A program made the position numbers and the translations under genes. A stretch of 15,368 nt of DNA. Origin: Actinomycetes bacterium. GTDB taxonomy: Bacteria > Actinomycetota > CADDZG01 > JAHWKV01. The notes beneath the pieces were generated by a model, which had not been told where the DNA came from, made no database searches, and saw only the letters and a program-made list of their open reading frames with translations. Shown one piece after another: positions 5,856 through 13,654 of the stretch. Position 1 is the first letter of the stretch, and every line of letters begins with the position of its first letter. Location of the stretch: the NCBI GenBank assembly GCA_029263035.1, contig JAJCYF010000206.1, forward strand, positions 1-15,368, read 5' to 3'.

Positions 5856-6563
5856 TCAGTCTCTCGGCAGCCGAAGGCAGTAGCCCACTCCTCGAATCGT
5901 CTGGATCAGCGGCGGGTCGAACCGGTCGATCTTCTTCCGTAGGTAGCTGATGTAGGTTTCAACGACGTTGGCGTCCCCGCCGAAGTCGTACTGCCATACG
6001 TGGTCGAGGATCTGAGCTTTGGACATCACCCGCCGCGCGTTGATCAGCAGATATCGAAGCAGGGTGAACTCCGTGGGGGTCAGATCGATTAGCGTGCCGG
6101 CCCGTCGGACCTCGTGGCTGTCCTCGTCCAACTCCAGGTCGGAGAAGGCGAGGACGCTCTCTCCGGCACCGGGCAGGCCCCCGGCCCGGCGGAGCACGGT
6201 TCGCACCCGGGCGACGAGCTCCTCCAGGCTGAACGGCTTGGTGACGTAGTCGTCTGCGCCCATGGTCAGGCCGCGCACCTTGGACTCGGTCTCGTCCCGG
6301 GCGGTCAAAAAGATTACCGGGGTCCTGATCCGGTCGGTGGCCAGGCGGCGCTGAACCTCGAAGCCGTCGAAGTCGGGAAGCATGATGTCCAGCAGGATCA
6401 GGTGGGGACGGAAACTTTCAGTCCCGGCGATGGCCTCGCGTCCGCTGCCTGCGGTCTGCACCTCGAATCCCTGAAATCGAAGGGCGGTGGCGATGAGATC
6501 GGTGATGTTCGGCTCGTCGTCGACCACCAGTATTCGGGCGCCCGGGAACTCCTGATTGTTCAT
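5856..6563 (-). CDS. OmpR/PhoP-family response regulator
   Basis: This is a 235-residue two-domain regulator. The receiver domain (about 10-125) has the acidic pair Asp15/Asp16 in VVDDEPN, phosphoacceptor Asp59 in LLDIMLPD, Thr87 in FLTARD, and Lys109 in VTKPF. The winged-helix DNA-binding domain (about 135-235) contains LTPTEFTLLRYL, HVWQYDFGGDANVVETYISYLRKKID and the ending IQTIRGVGYCLR. This is very close in style to mycobacterial PhoP and TrcR. I chose ATG 6563 rather than TTG 6572 because the -10 hexamer GATAAT occupies 6577-6572, so the TTG would lie at the promoter. Transcription starting around 6567-6563 would make a leaderless or nearly leaderless mRNA. A PhoP-like repeat directly upstream implies autoregulation. 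The kinase gene follows immediately. Likely targets include the yceI-dioxygenase pair, which is inferred. Confidence 0.93.
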   Translation of the reverse strand: MNNQEFPGARILVVDDEPNITDLIATALRFQGFEVQTAGSGREAIAGTESFRPHLILLDIMLPDFDGFEVQRRLATDRIRTPVIFLTARDETESKVRGLTMGADDYVTKPFSLEELVARVRTVLRRAGGLPGAGESVLAFSDLELDEDSHEVRRAGTLIDLTPTEFTLLRYLLINARRVMSKAQILDHVWQYDFGGDANVVETYISYLRKKIDRFDPPLIQTIRGVGYCLRLPRD

Positions 6564-6571
6564 AGCTGCCA

Positions 6572-6604
6572 ATTATCGATCCCGAACCTGTGAGGAACCT
6601 GTGA
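6572..6604 (-). promoter_or_regulatory. Response regulator promoter with perfect direct repeat
   Basis: The - strand reads TCACAGG (6604-6598), N4, TCACAGG (6593-6587). The identity extends to 10 bases per copy (TCACAGGTTC), with an 11-bp period. A -10 GATAAT (6577-6572) begins 9 nt after the second heptamer, so the repeat replaces a normal -35, as in PhoB/PhoP-activated promoters. It differs by one base per half from the mycobacterial PhoP consensus TCACAGC-N4-TCACAGC. The repeat is seen directly; autoregulation by the adjacent regulator is inferred. Confidence 0.7.
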
Positions 6605-6614
6605 AACCGCTGTC

Positions 6615-7355
6615 TTACGCCTCAGGGACCGGGGAGGTCATCATCTCAAGCGCCCGGTCCAGCAGCCGGCGCAGCTCGAGGGAGTCCGGTGCCAGGGCAC
6701 AGGCGAGAGCGCCCGGCCCGGCGAGCGCAAGAATCGAAGCCGATCCGCTCAGGGCGGTGGCGGGAAAGGGGCCGGCGGGCAAACGGGGGCCCGCGGCCAG
6801 CAGGGACCCCGCGGCGCCGGCGTTGCCGATCACCGCCGGGCCGTCCCAGCCCGGCGTGCCGGGACCGACGGTGAGGAGGTTGCGCAGCAGGGGCCGTCCG
6901 GCGATTGTTGCATCGATCCGGCTCTCCACCCGGCCGGGCTCCTCGTCCCTGCGGCCCAGAACCAGCTCGTCGCGCCAGACGACAGTGGCCCCGGGCGCAA
7001 GATCGACCCGGTTGAAGATCCGGTGGTCGCAGCCGCCGCCGGCGATGACCGGCTCGGGAAGCCAGTGCAGGGTGCCACCCGGCGCGACCCGCGCATGGAC
7101 CGTTACCGTCGACGGCCCCCGGCCGCTGCCCGGCAGGGCCAGCGAGGCGGCGGCGCTCCGGACCACCAGGGTGGCGCCTGAAGCTACCTCGATCTCCAGC
7201 AGCAGATCGTCGCCGCCCAGTGGGCCGGCCGCCCCGCCGACGAGGTAGACGCCGTCGGGGGTTTGCCGGACGTGGATCGGGGCGCAGCTTCTGATGCAGT
7301 CCAGGCGGGTCCGGCCTCCGGCAAGGCTGGCTCCGATCCGGCTCCGGGTCTTCAC
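6615..7355 (-). CDS. ureD: Urease accessory protein UreD (UreH)
   Basis: This 246-residue protein is the last gene of the urease cluster. UreD is the scaffold that binds apo-urease and, with UreF and UreG, forms the complex that carboxylates the active-site lysine and inserts nickel. It has the UreD pattern: an early VRQTPDGVYLVGGAAGPLGGDD-like region, SAAASLALPG, GGTLHWLPEPVI, and WRDELVLGR. I use GTG 7355, which overlaps the ureG stop by 4 nt (GTGA). A longer frame to 7403 lies inside ureG. UreD is poorly conserved overall, but position after ureF-ureG plus these motifs makes the call firm. No terminator is evident between its stop and the regulator promoter 10 nt downstream. Confidence 0.9.
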   Translation of the reverse strand: MKTRSRIGASLAGGRTRLDCIRSCAPIHVRQTPDGVYLVGGAAGPLGGDDLLLEIEVASGATLVVRSAAASLALPGSGRGPSTVTVHARVAPGGTLHWLPEPVIAGGGCDHRIFNRVDLAPGATVVWRDELVLGRRDEEPGRVESRIDATIAGRPLLRNLLTVGPGTPGWDGPAVIGNAGAAGSLLAAGPRLPAGPFPATALSGSASILALAGPGALACALAPDSLELRRLLDRALEMMTSPVPEA

Positions 7356-8017
7356 GCCTTGGGGGCCGGGATCACCTTCGTCACCGGGTTGGCGGCGGCC
7401 CACGACTGTATTTCCGACAGGATCCAGTCGCCTATGGCGCCGGCGCCATCGGACTCCCTTAGGGAGCAGAAGATCATCGCCCGGTCGCCGCGCTGGGCGA
7501 CCGAGTCCCGGCGCATAACCTCAAGGTCGGCGCCGACCATCGGGGCGAGGTCGACCTTGTTTATCACCAGCAGGTCGGCGGAGGTAACGCTGGGGCCGCC
7601 TTTGCGGGGGACCTTGTCCCCGCCGGAGACGTCCAGCACGAAGATCTGCCGGTCGACCAGGCCGTGGGAGAACGTAGCGGTCAGGTTGTCGCCTCCGCTC
7701 TCCAGCAGAACCAGGTCGAGCGGGGCCAGGCTTGCCTCCAGCTCCTCAACCGCCTCGAGGTTCTCCGATATGTCGTCCCGGATGGCGGTGTGCGGGCAGC
7801 AGCCGGTCTGGACCGCCCGGATCCGTTCGTCGCCCAGCACTCCCTGGCGGCGCAGGAAGTCGGCGTCCTCGGTGGTGTAGATGTCGTTGGTGACCACGCC
7901 GATGTTCAGCCGCTCCGAGAGTTCCCGGCAGAGGGCGGCCACCAGGGCGGTCTTACCGCTGCCGACGGGCCCGCCTACCCCGACTCTGAGGGCACGACGC
8001 TCGGGGTCAGGAGGCAA
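7352..8017 (-). CDS. ureG: Urease accessory GTPase UreG
   Basis: This 221-residue SIMIBI-class GTPase delivers nickel to urease using GTP hydrolysis. Visible motifs are the P-loop GPVGSGKT (16-23), TNDIYTTEDADFL (43-55), the nickel-binding CPH motif in TGCCPHTAIRDD (71-82, Cys74 and His76), ESGGDNLTATFS (106-117), and the guanine-specificity NKVD (153-156). The start is TTG 8017, preceded by GGAG with a 10-nt spacer and overlapping ureF by 11 nt. The frame stays open to 8176, but those residues are ureF in another frame. There is no His-rich N-terminal extension, which would be one way to offset the missing UreE. Length is normal for the family (about 200-220). Confidence 0.95.
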   Translation of the reverse strand: MPPDPERRALRVGVGGPVGSGKTALVAALCRELSERLNIGVVTNDIYTTEDADFLRRQGVLGDERIRAVQTGCCPHTAIRDDISENLEAVEELEASLAPLDLVLLESGGDNLTATFSHGLVDRQIFVLDVSGGDKVPRKGGPSVTSADLLVINKVDLAPMVGADLEVMRRDSVAQRGDRAMIFCSLRESDGAGAIGDWILSEIQSWAAANPVTKVIPAPKA

Positions 8018-8699
8018 AAAGCCGCATCTCCGACTCGGCGTGCTGCTGGGCGTACAGGTCGAGCAGGACCGAGCCGGGGCAGGGCAGCCCGGATAAGGGC
8101 CCGGAAGCCGCTTCGGCGGCGAGGTGGGCGGTGTCGTCCATTGCAGCCGCCATCTGCGCCAGCAGGCGGTGCACATTTACCGGGTCCAACCCAAGAAGCC
8201 TTACCGCAGCACTCGCCGGCCCGGTGACCGCGTTAAAAGCGGTGGCCCGGGCGGCGTCGAGCGGTTCCAGCCCGGCGGCCGCCGCCGCTGCCCCGAGGGC
8301 GACCGGGTGGTGAGGGCCCGCAGGTGTGGCAGCCGCGCCCGGCGCGGGGGCGGTGAACGACGCCAGCCCGTCAAGGATCGATCCCGGCCACAGGGTTCGG
8401 GCGGTCCGGATAAGCTGCCTGCCCTGCCTCCGGCTCACCTGCCGCAGAGCGGGCGACGGGGTACGGGCATCCGCCTCGGCGTCAAGCGCCTCCCAGGGGT
8501 GAAGCAGTGTGCAAGAAGCTGCCGCCAGCCCGGCGGCCGACAGCCCGGCGGTCGCCAGCCGCCCGGCCAGGAACGCGGTCAGCGTCTTTAGGTCGATCAC
8601 CGCTCCCACCGCCACAGCCGTTTCCATCCCGCCGGAGTGCGCGTGGCCGCCCGCCGGGAATCGCCCGTCGGCCAGCAGGAGCAGGTTCATCGACGACAT
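8007..8699 (-). CDS. ureF: Urease accessory protein UreF
   Basis: This 230-residue all-helical accessory protein forms the UreD-UreF-UreG activation complex and gates nickel transfer. The N-terminus LLLADGRFPAGGHAHSGGME is the UreF hallmark, with the usual FPxGxxxHSxGxE pattern. The middle contains GRQLIRTARTLWPG and a GPHHPVALGAAAAAAGL segment that is also typical. ATG 8699 immediately follows the ureC stop codon (TAGATG). A second in-frame ATG at 8690 is possible. The 3' end overlaps ureG. The protein is Ala-rich, as expected for a GC-rich genome. Confidence 0.93.
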   Translation of the reverse strand: MSSMNLLLLADGRFPAGGHAHSGGMETAVAVGAVIDLKTLTAFLAGRLATAGLSAAGLAAASCTLLHPWEALDAEADARTPSPALRQVSRRQGRQLIRTARTLWPGSILDGLASFTAPAPGAAATPAGPHHPVALGAAAAAAGLEPLDAARATAFNAVTGPASAAVRLLGLDPVNVHRLLAQMAAAMDDTAHLAAEAASGPLSGLPCPGSVLLDLYAQQHAESEMRLFAS

Positions 8700-10406
8700 C
8701 TAGAAAAGAAAGTATCGCTGCGCCATGGGCAGCGTCTCAGCGGGCGCCGCCTCCACCACCTCGCCGTCGATCTTCACCGTGAAGGTGTCCGGGTCGACCT
8801 CTATGCGGGGGAGGGCGTCGTTTAGGGGGAGGTCGGACTTGGTCCGTTTCCGGACATCGGCCACCGCCACCATCCGGCGGTTCAGGCCCAGGCGTTCCTC
8901 CAGGCCGTCCTCCAGGGCAGCCGGTGCGACGAAGGCGACGCTCGTCCTGCCGGGAACCACCCCGTAGGCGCCGAACATCGGGCGGGGAAGCACCGGTTGG
9001 GGGGTGGGGATGGAGGCGTTGGCGTCGCCCATCGCCCCCCATGCGATCATCCCGCCCTTGATCACCAGGTGGGGCCGGACACCGAAGAACGCCGGCTCCC
9101 ACAGCACCAGGTCGGCCAGCTTGCCCGCCTCCACCGAACCGACCTCTTCCTCCAGACCGTGGGCTACCGCCGGGCAGATCGTGTACTTGGCGACGTAACG
9201 CCTGGCCCGGTGGTTGTCGGCCGCACCGTCGCCGGGCAGCGGCCCCCGGCGCTCCTTCATCGCGTGGGCGGTCTGCCACGTCCGCAGGACCACCTCGGCC
9301 ACCCGGCCCATGGCCTGGGAGTCGGAACCGATCATCGATATCGCCCCCAGGTCGTGCAGGATGTCCTCGGCGGCGATGGTCGAGGGCCGGATGCGGCTCT
9401 CGGCGAACGCCAGGTCCTTGGGAACACCGGAGTTCAAATGGTGGCAGACCATCAGCATGTCCAGGTGCTCATCGATGGTGTTGACCGTGTGCGGGCGCGT
9501 CGGGTTCGTCGAGGAGGGCAGGAAGTTCGGCTGCCCGGCCACCGTGATGATGTCGGGGGCGTGCCCGCCGCCGGCCCCCTCGGTGTGATAGGCGTGGATC
9601 CCCCGGCCGTCGACCGCCGAAATGGTGTCCTCCACGAAACCGGCTTCGTTCAGGGTGTCGCTGTGCAGGGCCGCCTGGACGCCGGCGGCGTCGCAGACCT
9701 TCAGGCAGGCGTCGATCGCCGCCGGCGTGGATCCCCAGTCCTCGTGCAGCTTGAAACCGCTGGCGCCGGCCCGAAGCTGCTCCCACATGGCATCTTGCGA
9801 GGTCGTGTTCCCCTTGCCCAGCAGGGCGATGTTCACCGGCCAGGGGTCCAGCGCCTCCAGCATGCGGGCCAGGTGCCACGCCCCGGGCGTCACGGTGGTG
9901 GCTTTGGTCCCCTCCGCCGGGCCCGTGCCGCCGCCGACGACCGTGGTAATACCCGAACCGAGCGCCTCGGTGAGGATCTGCGGGCAGATGAGATGGACGT
10001 GGCAGTCGATGGCGCCGGCCGTGAGGATCCGCCCGTTACCCGAGATGATCTCGGTGGAGGGCCCGATGACCAGCTTCGGGTCGACCCCGTCCATCGTGTC
10101 CGGGTTGCCGGCCTTGCCGATGGCGACGATCCGCCCGTCCCGGATGCCGATGTCGGCCTTCACAATTCCCCAGTGATCCAGGATCACCGCCCCCGTTATG
10201 ACGGTGTCGGGTGCTCCGTCCGCCCGGGTGGCGTTCGACTGGCCCATCGACTCCCGGATGACCTTGCCGCCGCCGAAGACCGCCTCGTCGCCGCCGGCGC
10301 CCAGGTCCCGCTCGATCTCGATCAGCAGGTTGGTGTCGGCCAGCCGGATACGGTCTCCGGTGGTCGGCCCATAGAGCAGGTTGTAACGGCTGCGGTGCAG
10401 TTCCAT
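8700..10406 (-). CDS. ureC: Urease subunit alpha (catalytic)
   Basis: At 568 residues it has full normal length. It hydrolyses urea to ammonia and carbamate at a dinickel centre in the cytoplasm. All catalytic positions are present, offset by two from Klebsiella numbering: nickel ligands His136/His138 (CHVHLICPQ), carbamylated Lys219 and His221 (GFKLHEDWGS), His248, His274 (HTEGAGGGHAPD) and Asp362 (GSDSQAMGR). The flap CHHLN supplies Cys321 and His322, and Arg338 (AESRIR) is the other active-site residue. The ATG at 10406 shares one base with the ureB stop (TGATG) and gives the standard MELHRSRYNLLYGPTTGD start. An open extension to 10553 is ureB in another frame. The protein ends QRYFLF, the conserved C-terminus. 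The enzyme is predicted active. Confidence 0.98.
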   Translation of the reverse strand: MELHRSRYNLLYGPTTGDRIRLADTNLLIEIERDLGAGGDEAVFGGGKVIRESMGQSNATRADGAPDTVITGAVILDHWGIVKADIGIRDGRIVAIGKAGNPDTMDGVDPKLVIGPSTEIISGNGRILTAGAIDCHVHLICPQILTEALGSGITTVVGGGTGPAEGTKATTVTPGAWHLARMLEALDPWPVNIALLGKGNTTSQDAMWEQLRAGASGFKLHEDWGSTPAAIDACLKVCDAAGVQAALHSDTLNEAGFVEDTISAVDGRGIHAYHTEGAGGGHAPDIITVAGQPNFLPSSTNPTRPHTVNTIDEHLDMLMVCHHLNSGVPKDLAFAESRIRPSTIAAEDILHDLGAISMIGSDSQAMGRVAEVVLRTWQTAHAMKERRGPLPGDGAADNHRARRYVAKYTICPAVAHGLEEEVGSVEAGKLADLVLWEPAFFGVRPHLVIKGGMIAWGAMGDANASIPTPQPVLPRPMFGAYGVVPGRTSVAFVAPAALEDGLEERLGLNRRMVAVADVRKRTKSDLPLNDALPRIEVDPDTFTVKIDGEVVEAAPAETLPMAQRYFLF

Positions 10407-10759
10407 CAGGGGCGATCCAACGGGCCGGCGCACTCGCCGCGCAGACCGTGAATGATGCGCCTGCCCCCGAAGGGGACCAGCTCGACCAGCCGGTCGATGC
10501 CCGGCTCGAACCGGACGGCGGTCCCCGCCGGAATGTTCAGCCGCCGACCCCAAGCCGCCTTGCGGTCGAACTCCAGGGCCGGGTTGGCCTCCGCGAAGTG
10601 GTAGTGGGACCCGACCTGGATGGGGCGGTCCCCGGAGTTGGCTACGCGGGCGACGGTGACCGGGCGTCCGGCGTTCAGCTCGATCGCGCCGGAGCCGATC
10701 AGCACCTCGCCGGGGACCGGCGGCGGGCCGATCCAGGTTGGTTCGCTCATGTCGATCAT
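10406..10759 (-). CDS. ureB: Urease subunit beta
   Basis: This 117-residue structural subunit packs with UreA and UreC in the (UreABC)3 trimer. Family motifs are PGEVLIGSGAIELNAGR, NSGDRPIQVGSHYHFAEANPAL-like residues, FDRKAAWGRRLNIPAGTAVRFEPG and VELVPFGGRRIIHG. Start ATG 10759 overlaps the ureA stop by 4 nt (ATGA). A second in-frame ATG lies at 10750, so the mature start could be nine bases later. Length is within the normal range (about 100-120). It overlaps ureC by a single base. Confidence 0.96.
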   Translation of the reverse strand: MIDMSEPTWIGPPPVPGEVLIGSGAIELNAGRPVTVARVANSGDRPIQVGSHYHFAEANPALEFDRKAAWGRRLNIPAGTAVRFEPGIDRLVELVPFGGRRIIHGLRGECAGPLDRP

Positions 10760-11058
10760 GGGATCGGGGTGTGGAGGGTGACGAGCTTGGTGCCGTCGGG
10801 GAAGGTCGCCTCCACCTGAACCTCGGGGATCATCTCCGCCACGCCGTCCATCACCTCGGAGCGGCTGAGGACCCCGCGGCCTGCCTCCATGAGGTCGGCG
10901 ACGCTGCGCCCGTCCCGGGCCCCCTCCATGACGAAGGAGCTGAGGACGGCAACCGCCTCGGGGTGGTTGAGCAGCAGGCCCCGCTCCTGGCGTTCGCGCG
11001 CCAGCTTGGCGGCGACGTGGATGAGGAGACGTTCCTGTTCATGTGGACTAAGACGCAT
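10756..11058 (-). CDS. ureA: Urease subunit gamma
   Basis: This 100-residue subunit is the smallest urease component and is canonical in length. MRLSPHEQERLLIHVAAKLARERQ-type N-terminus, GLLLNHPEAVAVLSSFVMEGARDG and VMDGVAEMIPEVQVEATFPDGTKLVTLHTPI are textbook UreA. The start ATG 11058 lies 9 nt after the urtE stop, with only a weak ribosome site, so translation is probably coupled to urtE. This is the junction between the transport and hydrolysis halves of the cassette. Confidence 0.97.
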   Translation of the reverse strand: MRLSPHEQERLLIHVAAKLARERQERGLLLNHPEAVAVLSSFVMEGARDGRSVADLMEAGRGVLSRSEVMDGVAEMIPEVQVEATFPDGTKLVTLHTPIP

Positions 11059-11067
11059 TGACCGCGA

Positions 11068-11760
11068 TCATATCGAGACCAGCTTGCGCATCTGGGCCTC
11101 GTCCATGTCGCCCATCCTGCCCGACGACACCACCTCTCCGGCATCAAGGATCAGATACCGGCCGGCCAGCCGCAGCGCAAACTCCATGTACTGCTCGACC
11201 AGAAGGATCGACATTCCCGTCCTGGTCAGGTTCGCGATGGCGTCCTCGATCTCCATGATGATCGACGGCTGGATGCCCTCGGTGGGCTCATCGAGGATCA
11301 TCAGGCTCGGCCTGGTCACCAGAGCCCGGGCGATGGCGAGCTGTGCCGCTTCGCCGCCCGACAGGAACCCCGCTTTGCGGGGGAACAGCTTCTTCAGCCG
11401 GGGGAACAGGTCGACCGCATCATCCAGGGCGGCCCGGTTGCCGCGGTCCGACGCCTCCGAGACCACCCTCAGACTCTCCAGCACGGTCAGCTGCGGAAAG
11501 CTGCCCCTGGTCTGGGGAACGTAGGCAAGTCCGGCCTTGACCCGTTCGTAGGGGTGCATCCTGCCGAGGTCCCTTCCCTCGAAAAGGATCTTGCCCGATA
11601 CCGGCCTGAGAACCCCCATGATGGCGTTCAGTAATGTGGTCTTGCCCACGCCGTTGCGGCCCATGACGCAAAACAGTTCGTTGCTGGATACCTCCATGTC
11701 GACCCCAAAGAGGATCTGGGTAGGCCCGTAGGCCACGTCGATGTTCTGAACCGACAGCAT
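11068..11760 (-). CDS. urtE: Urea ABC transporter ATP-binding protein UrtE
   Basis: This 230-residue LivF-type ATPase is one of the two ATPases of the urea importer. Walker A is GRNGVGKTT (34-42), where the N-G-V form is typical of UrtE. The Q-loop is VPQTRGSFP (81-89), the signature is LSGGE (133-137), and Walker B plus the D-loop region is LMILDEPTEGIQPS (153-166). The TEGIQPS segment distinguishes UrtE from generic LivF. The signature continues EAAQLAIARAL rather than the commoner QQQQ stretch. The start ATG 11760 shares a base with the urtD stop (TGATG) and follows AGGAGG with a 10-nt spacer. The frame open to 11862 is urtD in another frame. Confidence 0.95.
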   Translation of the reverse strand: MLSVQNIDVAYGPTQILFGVDMEVSSNELFCVMGRNGVGKTTLLNAIMGVLRPVSGKILFEGRDLGRMHPYERVKAGLAYVPQTRGSFPQLTVLESLRVVSEASDRGNRAALDDAVDLFPRLKKLFPRKAGFLSGGEAAQLAIARALVTRPSLMILDEPTEGIQPSIIMEIEDAIANLTRTGMSILLVEQYMEFALRLAGRYLILDAGEVVSSGRMGDMDEAQMRKLVSI

Positions 11761-12533
11761 CAGGCGGTCACCTCCTCCTGTGACCGGCGGTCGTGGGCCC
11801 GGCCCAGGTAGACCTCCTGCACCATGGGGTTCGCCTGTACCTCTTCGATCGGACCTTCGCACAGGATCCTGCCCTCGCAGAGCACGGTTACCTTCTTGGA
11901 GAAGCGGCGGACGAAGTCCATATCGTGCTCGATGACCATCAGGGTCTTGGTCTGGGCGATGAACTGAAGCAGCTCGCCGGTCTTGGTCCGCTCCGACTTG
12001 CTCATGCCGGCCACCGGCTCATCCAACAGCAACAGCATCGGGTTCTGCACCAGGAGCATGCCGATCTCCAGCCACTGCTTCTGGCCGTGCGACAGCACCC
12101 CGGCCGGGCGGTCGGCGTAGGCGGGCAGGCCGACGATGTCCAGGGTCTCCATCACCTCGGGCAGCACGCTGCGGCGCCGGCGGAACAACCTGGGAAGCGT
12201 AAGGCGGAAGCTGGCGGCCAGGTCCAGGTTCTCGACCACGGTCAGCTCCTCGAAGACGTTCGCCTTCTGGAACGTCCGGCCCACCCCCAGCCGGACGATC
12301 TCGAACTCCCGGCGCTGCAGCAGGTCCCTGGTGTCGAAGGTGATGGTCCCCTTCGACGGCTTGACCAGGCCGGTGATCGCATCGATCAGGGTCGTCTTGC
12401 CGGCGCCGTTGGGTCCGATGAGGAACCGTAGCTCACCCTCCAGCACGTCCAGGTTGACCTCGGAGTTGGCCTTGAAGCCGTCGAACGAGACCTCCAGGTC
12501 CCGGATCTCCAGGAGGAGCTGACCCTCGCTCAC
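11760..12533 (-). CDS. urtD: Urea ABC transporter ATP-binding protein UrtD
   Basis: This 257-residue LivG-type ATPase has Walker A GPNGAGKTT (40-48), RTFQKANVF (86-94, Q-loop), LSHGQKQWLEIGMLL (147-161), Walker B LLLLDEPVAGMS (167-178) and the switch His203 in VIEHDMDFV. The LSHGQKQWLEIGM signature is diagnostic for UrtD. The start is GTG 12533, overlapping the urtC stop (GTGA). The reading frame stays open far upstream to 13712, but that part is urtC read out of frame. The gene overlaps urtE by one base. Confidence 0.95.
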   Translation of the reverse strand: MSEGQLLLEIRDLEVSFDGFKANSEVNLDVLEGELRFLIGPNGAGKTTLIDAITGLVKPSKGTITFDTRDLLQRREFEIVRLGVGRTFQKANVFEELTVVENLDLAASFRLTLPRLFRRRRSVLPEVMETLDIVGLPAYADRPAGVLSHGQKQWLEIGMLLVQNPMLLLLDEPVAGMSKSERTKTGELLQFIAQTKTLMVIEHDMDFVRRFSKKVTVLCEGRILCEGPIEEVQANPMVQEVYLGRAHDRRSQEEVTA

Positions 12534-13654
12534 GTCGTCACCTCGGCCGGCTGCTGGTGCATCTGCTCGGAGGAGGGCACGGCCTTCTTGCTGCGGAACC
12601 GTTCGTTGTACATCCTCCACAGGCCGGCGATCCCCCTGGGGGCGAAGGCCATGACCACCACAAAGAGCAGCCCCTGAAAGTACAGCCAGCCGGAGGGGTA
12701 GGCCTCGCTCAGGGTGGTCTTGGCGTAGTTCACCAGAACCGCTCCGATGACTGCGCCGATCAGCGTTCCCCGGCCGCCCAGAGCGACCCAGATGACCATC
12801 TCGATCGAGGGGACGATCCCGACCATGGCGGGGGAGATGATGCCGACGATCGGAACGAACAACGCTCCGGCCAGTCCCGCCATGCCCGCCGAGATGGAGA
12901 AGGCGATGATCTTGATGGTGGTCGGGTTGTAGCCGAGGAACCGGACCCGGTCCTCCCGGTCCCGGACCGCCATGAGTACCCGGCCGTAGCGGCTCTGTAC
13001 GATCTGGCGGCCCAGCAGGTACACCAGTCCCAGACAAACCGCGATCAGGACGTACAGCGACCTCTGGTTGACCGGGTCGTTCAGGTCGTATCCCACGAAG
13101 GTCGTGACGTTGGTCAGCCCGTTGGTCCCGCCGGTGATGCCCTGCTGGCCGACGAGGAGAATGGCGAACGCCAGGGTCAGCGCCTGGGTGAGGATCGCAA
13201 AGTAAGCGCCCCGTACCCGCCGGCGGAAGATCAGCGCGCCCAGGGCTGCGGCGACGACCATCGGGATCAGGACTGCGCCGGCCAGGGCAAACACCGGGCT
13301 GGCAAACGGCTTCCACAGGCCGGGCAGTGTTTCGACTCCGCTCCAGACCATGAAGTCGGGAAGGTTGCCGGGGCCCGCTTCCTGGAGCTTGAGGAACATG
13401 CCCATCGAGTAGCCCCCCAGGCCGAAGAACAGGCCCTGGCCGATCGTCAGCATCCCGCCGTAACCCCAGGCCAGGTCGATGCCGATCGCGATGATGGCAA
13501 AGCACAGGTACTTGCCGAGCAGCGCCAGCCGGAAGCCGCTGAGGGACGCCGGCATCACAACCACCAGGACAAAACCCACGGCCAGGAAGATCGCCCGGCG
13601 TTTCCACGGGGTCAAACCGCCGCCCAGAATTTTCGGCAGGGAAATCGACGTCAT
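12530..13654 (-). CDS. urtC: Urea ABC transporter permease UrtC
   Basis: This 374-residue LivM-type inner membrane permease has about 9-10 hydrophobic segments. Family signs are the loop LPDFMVWSGVETLPGLW (about residues 100-116), the conserved RRRVRGAYFAILTQALTLAF region (about 144-163) and GITGGTNGLTNV (about 171-182). Near the C-terminus MVIWVALGGRGTLIGAVIGA is the EAA-like loop contacting the ATPase. ATG 13654 overlaps the urtB stop by 4 nt (ATGA). The C-terminal tail (QPAEVTT) is cytoplasmic. It pairs with UrtB to form the urea channel. Confidence 0.95.
   Translation of the reverse strand: MTSISLPKILGGGLTPWKRRAIFLAVGFVLVVVMPASLSGFRLALLGKYLCFAIIAIGIDLAWGYGGMLTIGQGLFFGLGGYSMGMFLKLQEAGPGNLPDFMVWSGVETLPGLWKPFASPVFALAGAVLIPMVVAAALGALIFRRRVRGAYFAILTQALTLAFAILLVGQQGITGGTNGLTNVTTFVGYDLNDPVNQRSLYVLIAVCLGLVYLLGRQIVQSRYGRVLMAVRDREDRVRFLGYNPTTIKIIAFSISAGMAGLAGALFVPIVGIISPAMVGIVPSIEMVIWVALGGRGTLIGAVIGAVLVNYAKTTLSEAYPSGWLYFQGLLFVVVMAFAPRGIAGLWRMYNERFRSKKAVPSSEQMHQQPAEVTT

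Noticed and set aside
8997..10451. 484-codon open frame on the + strand, antisense to ureC
   Set aside because: It mirrors the real ureC frame, has composition typical of GC-rich antisense frames (Arg/Gly/Val/Asp runs), no recognisable domain and no ribosome site. UreC is certain.
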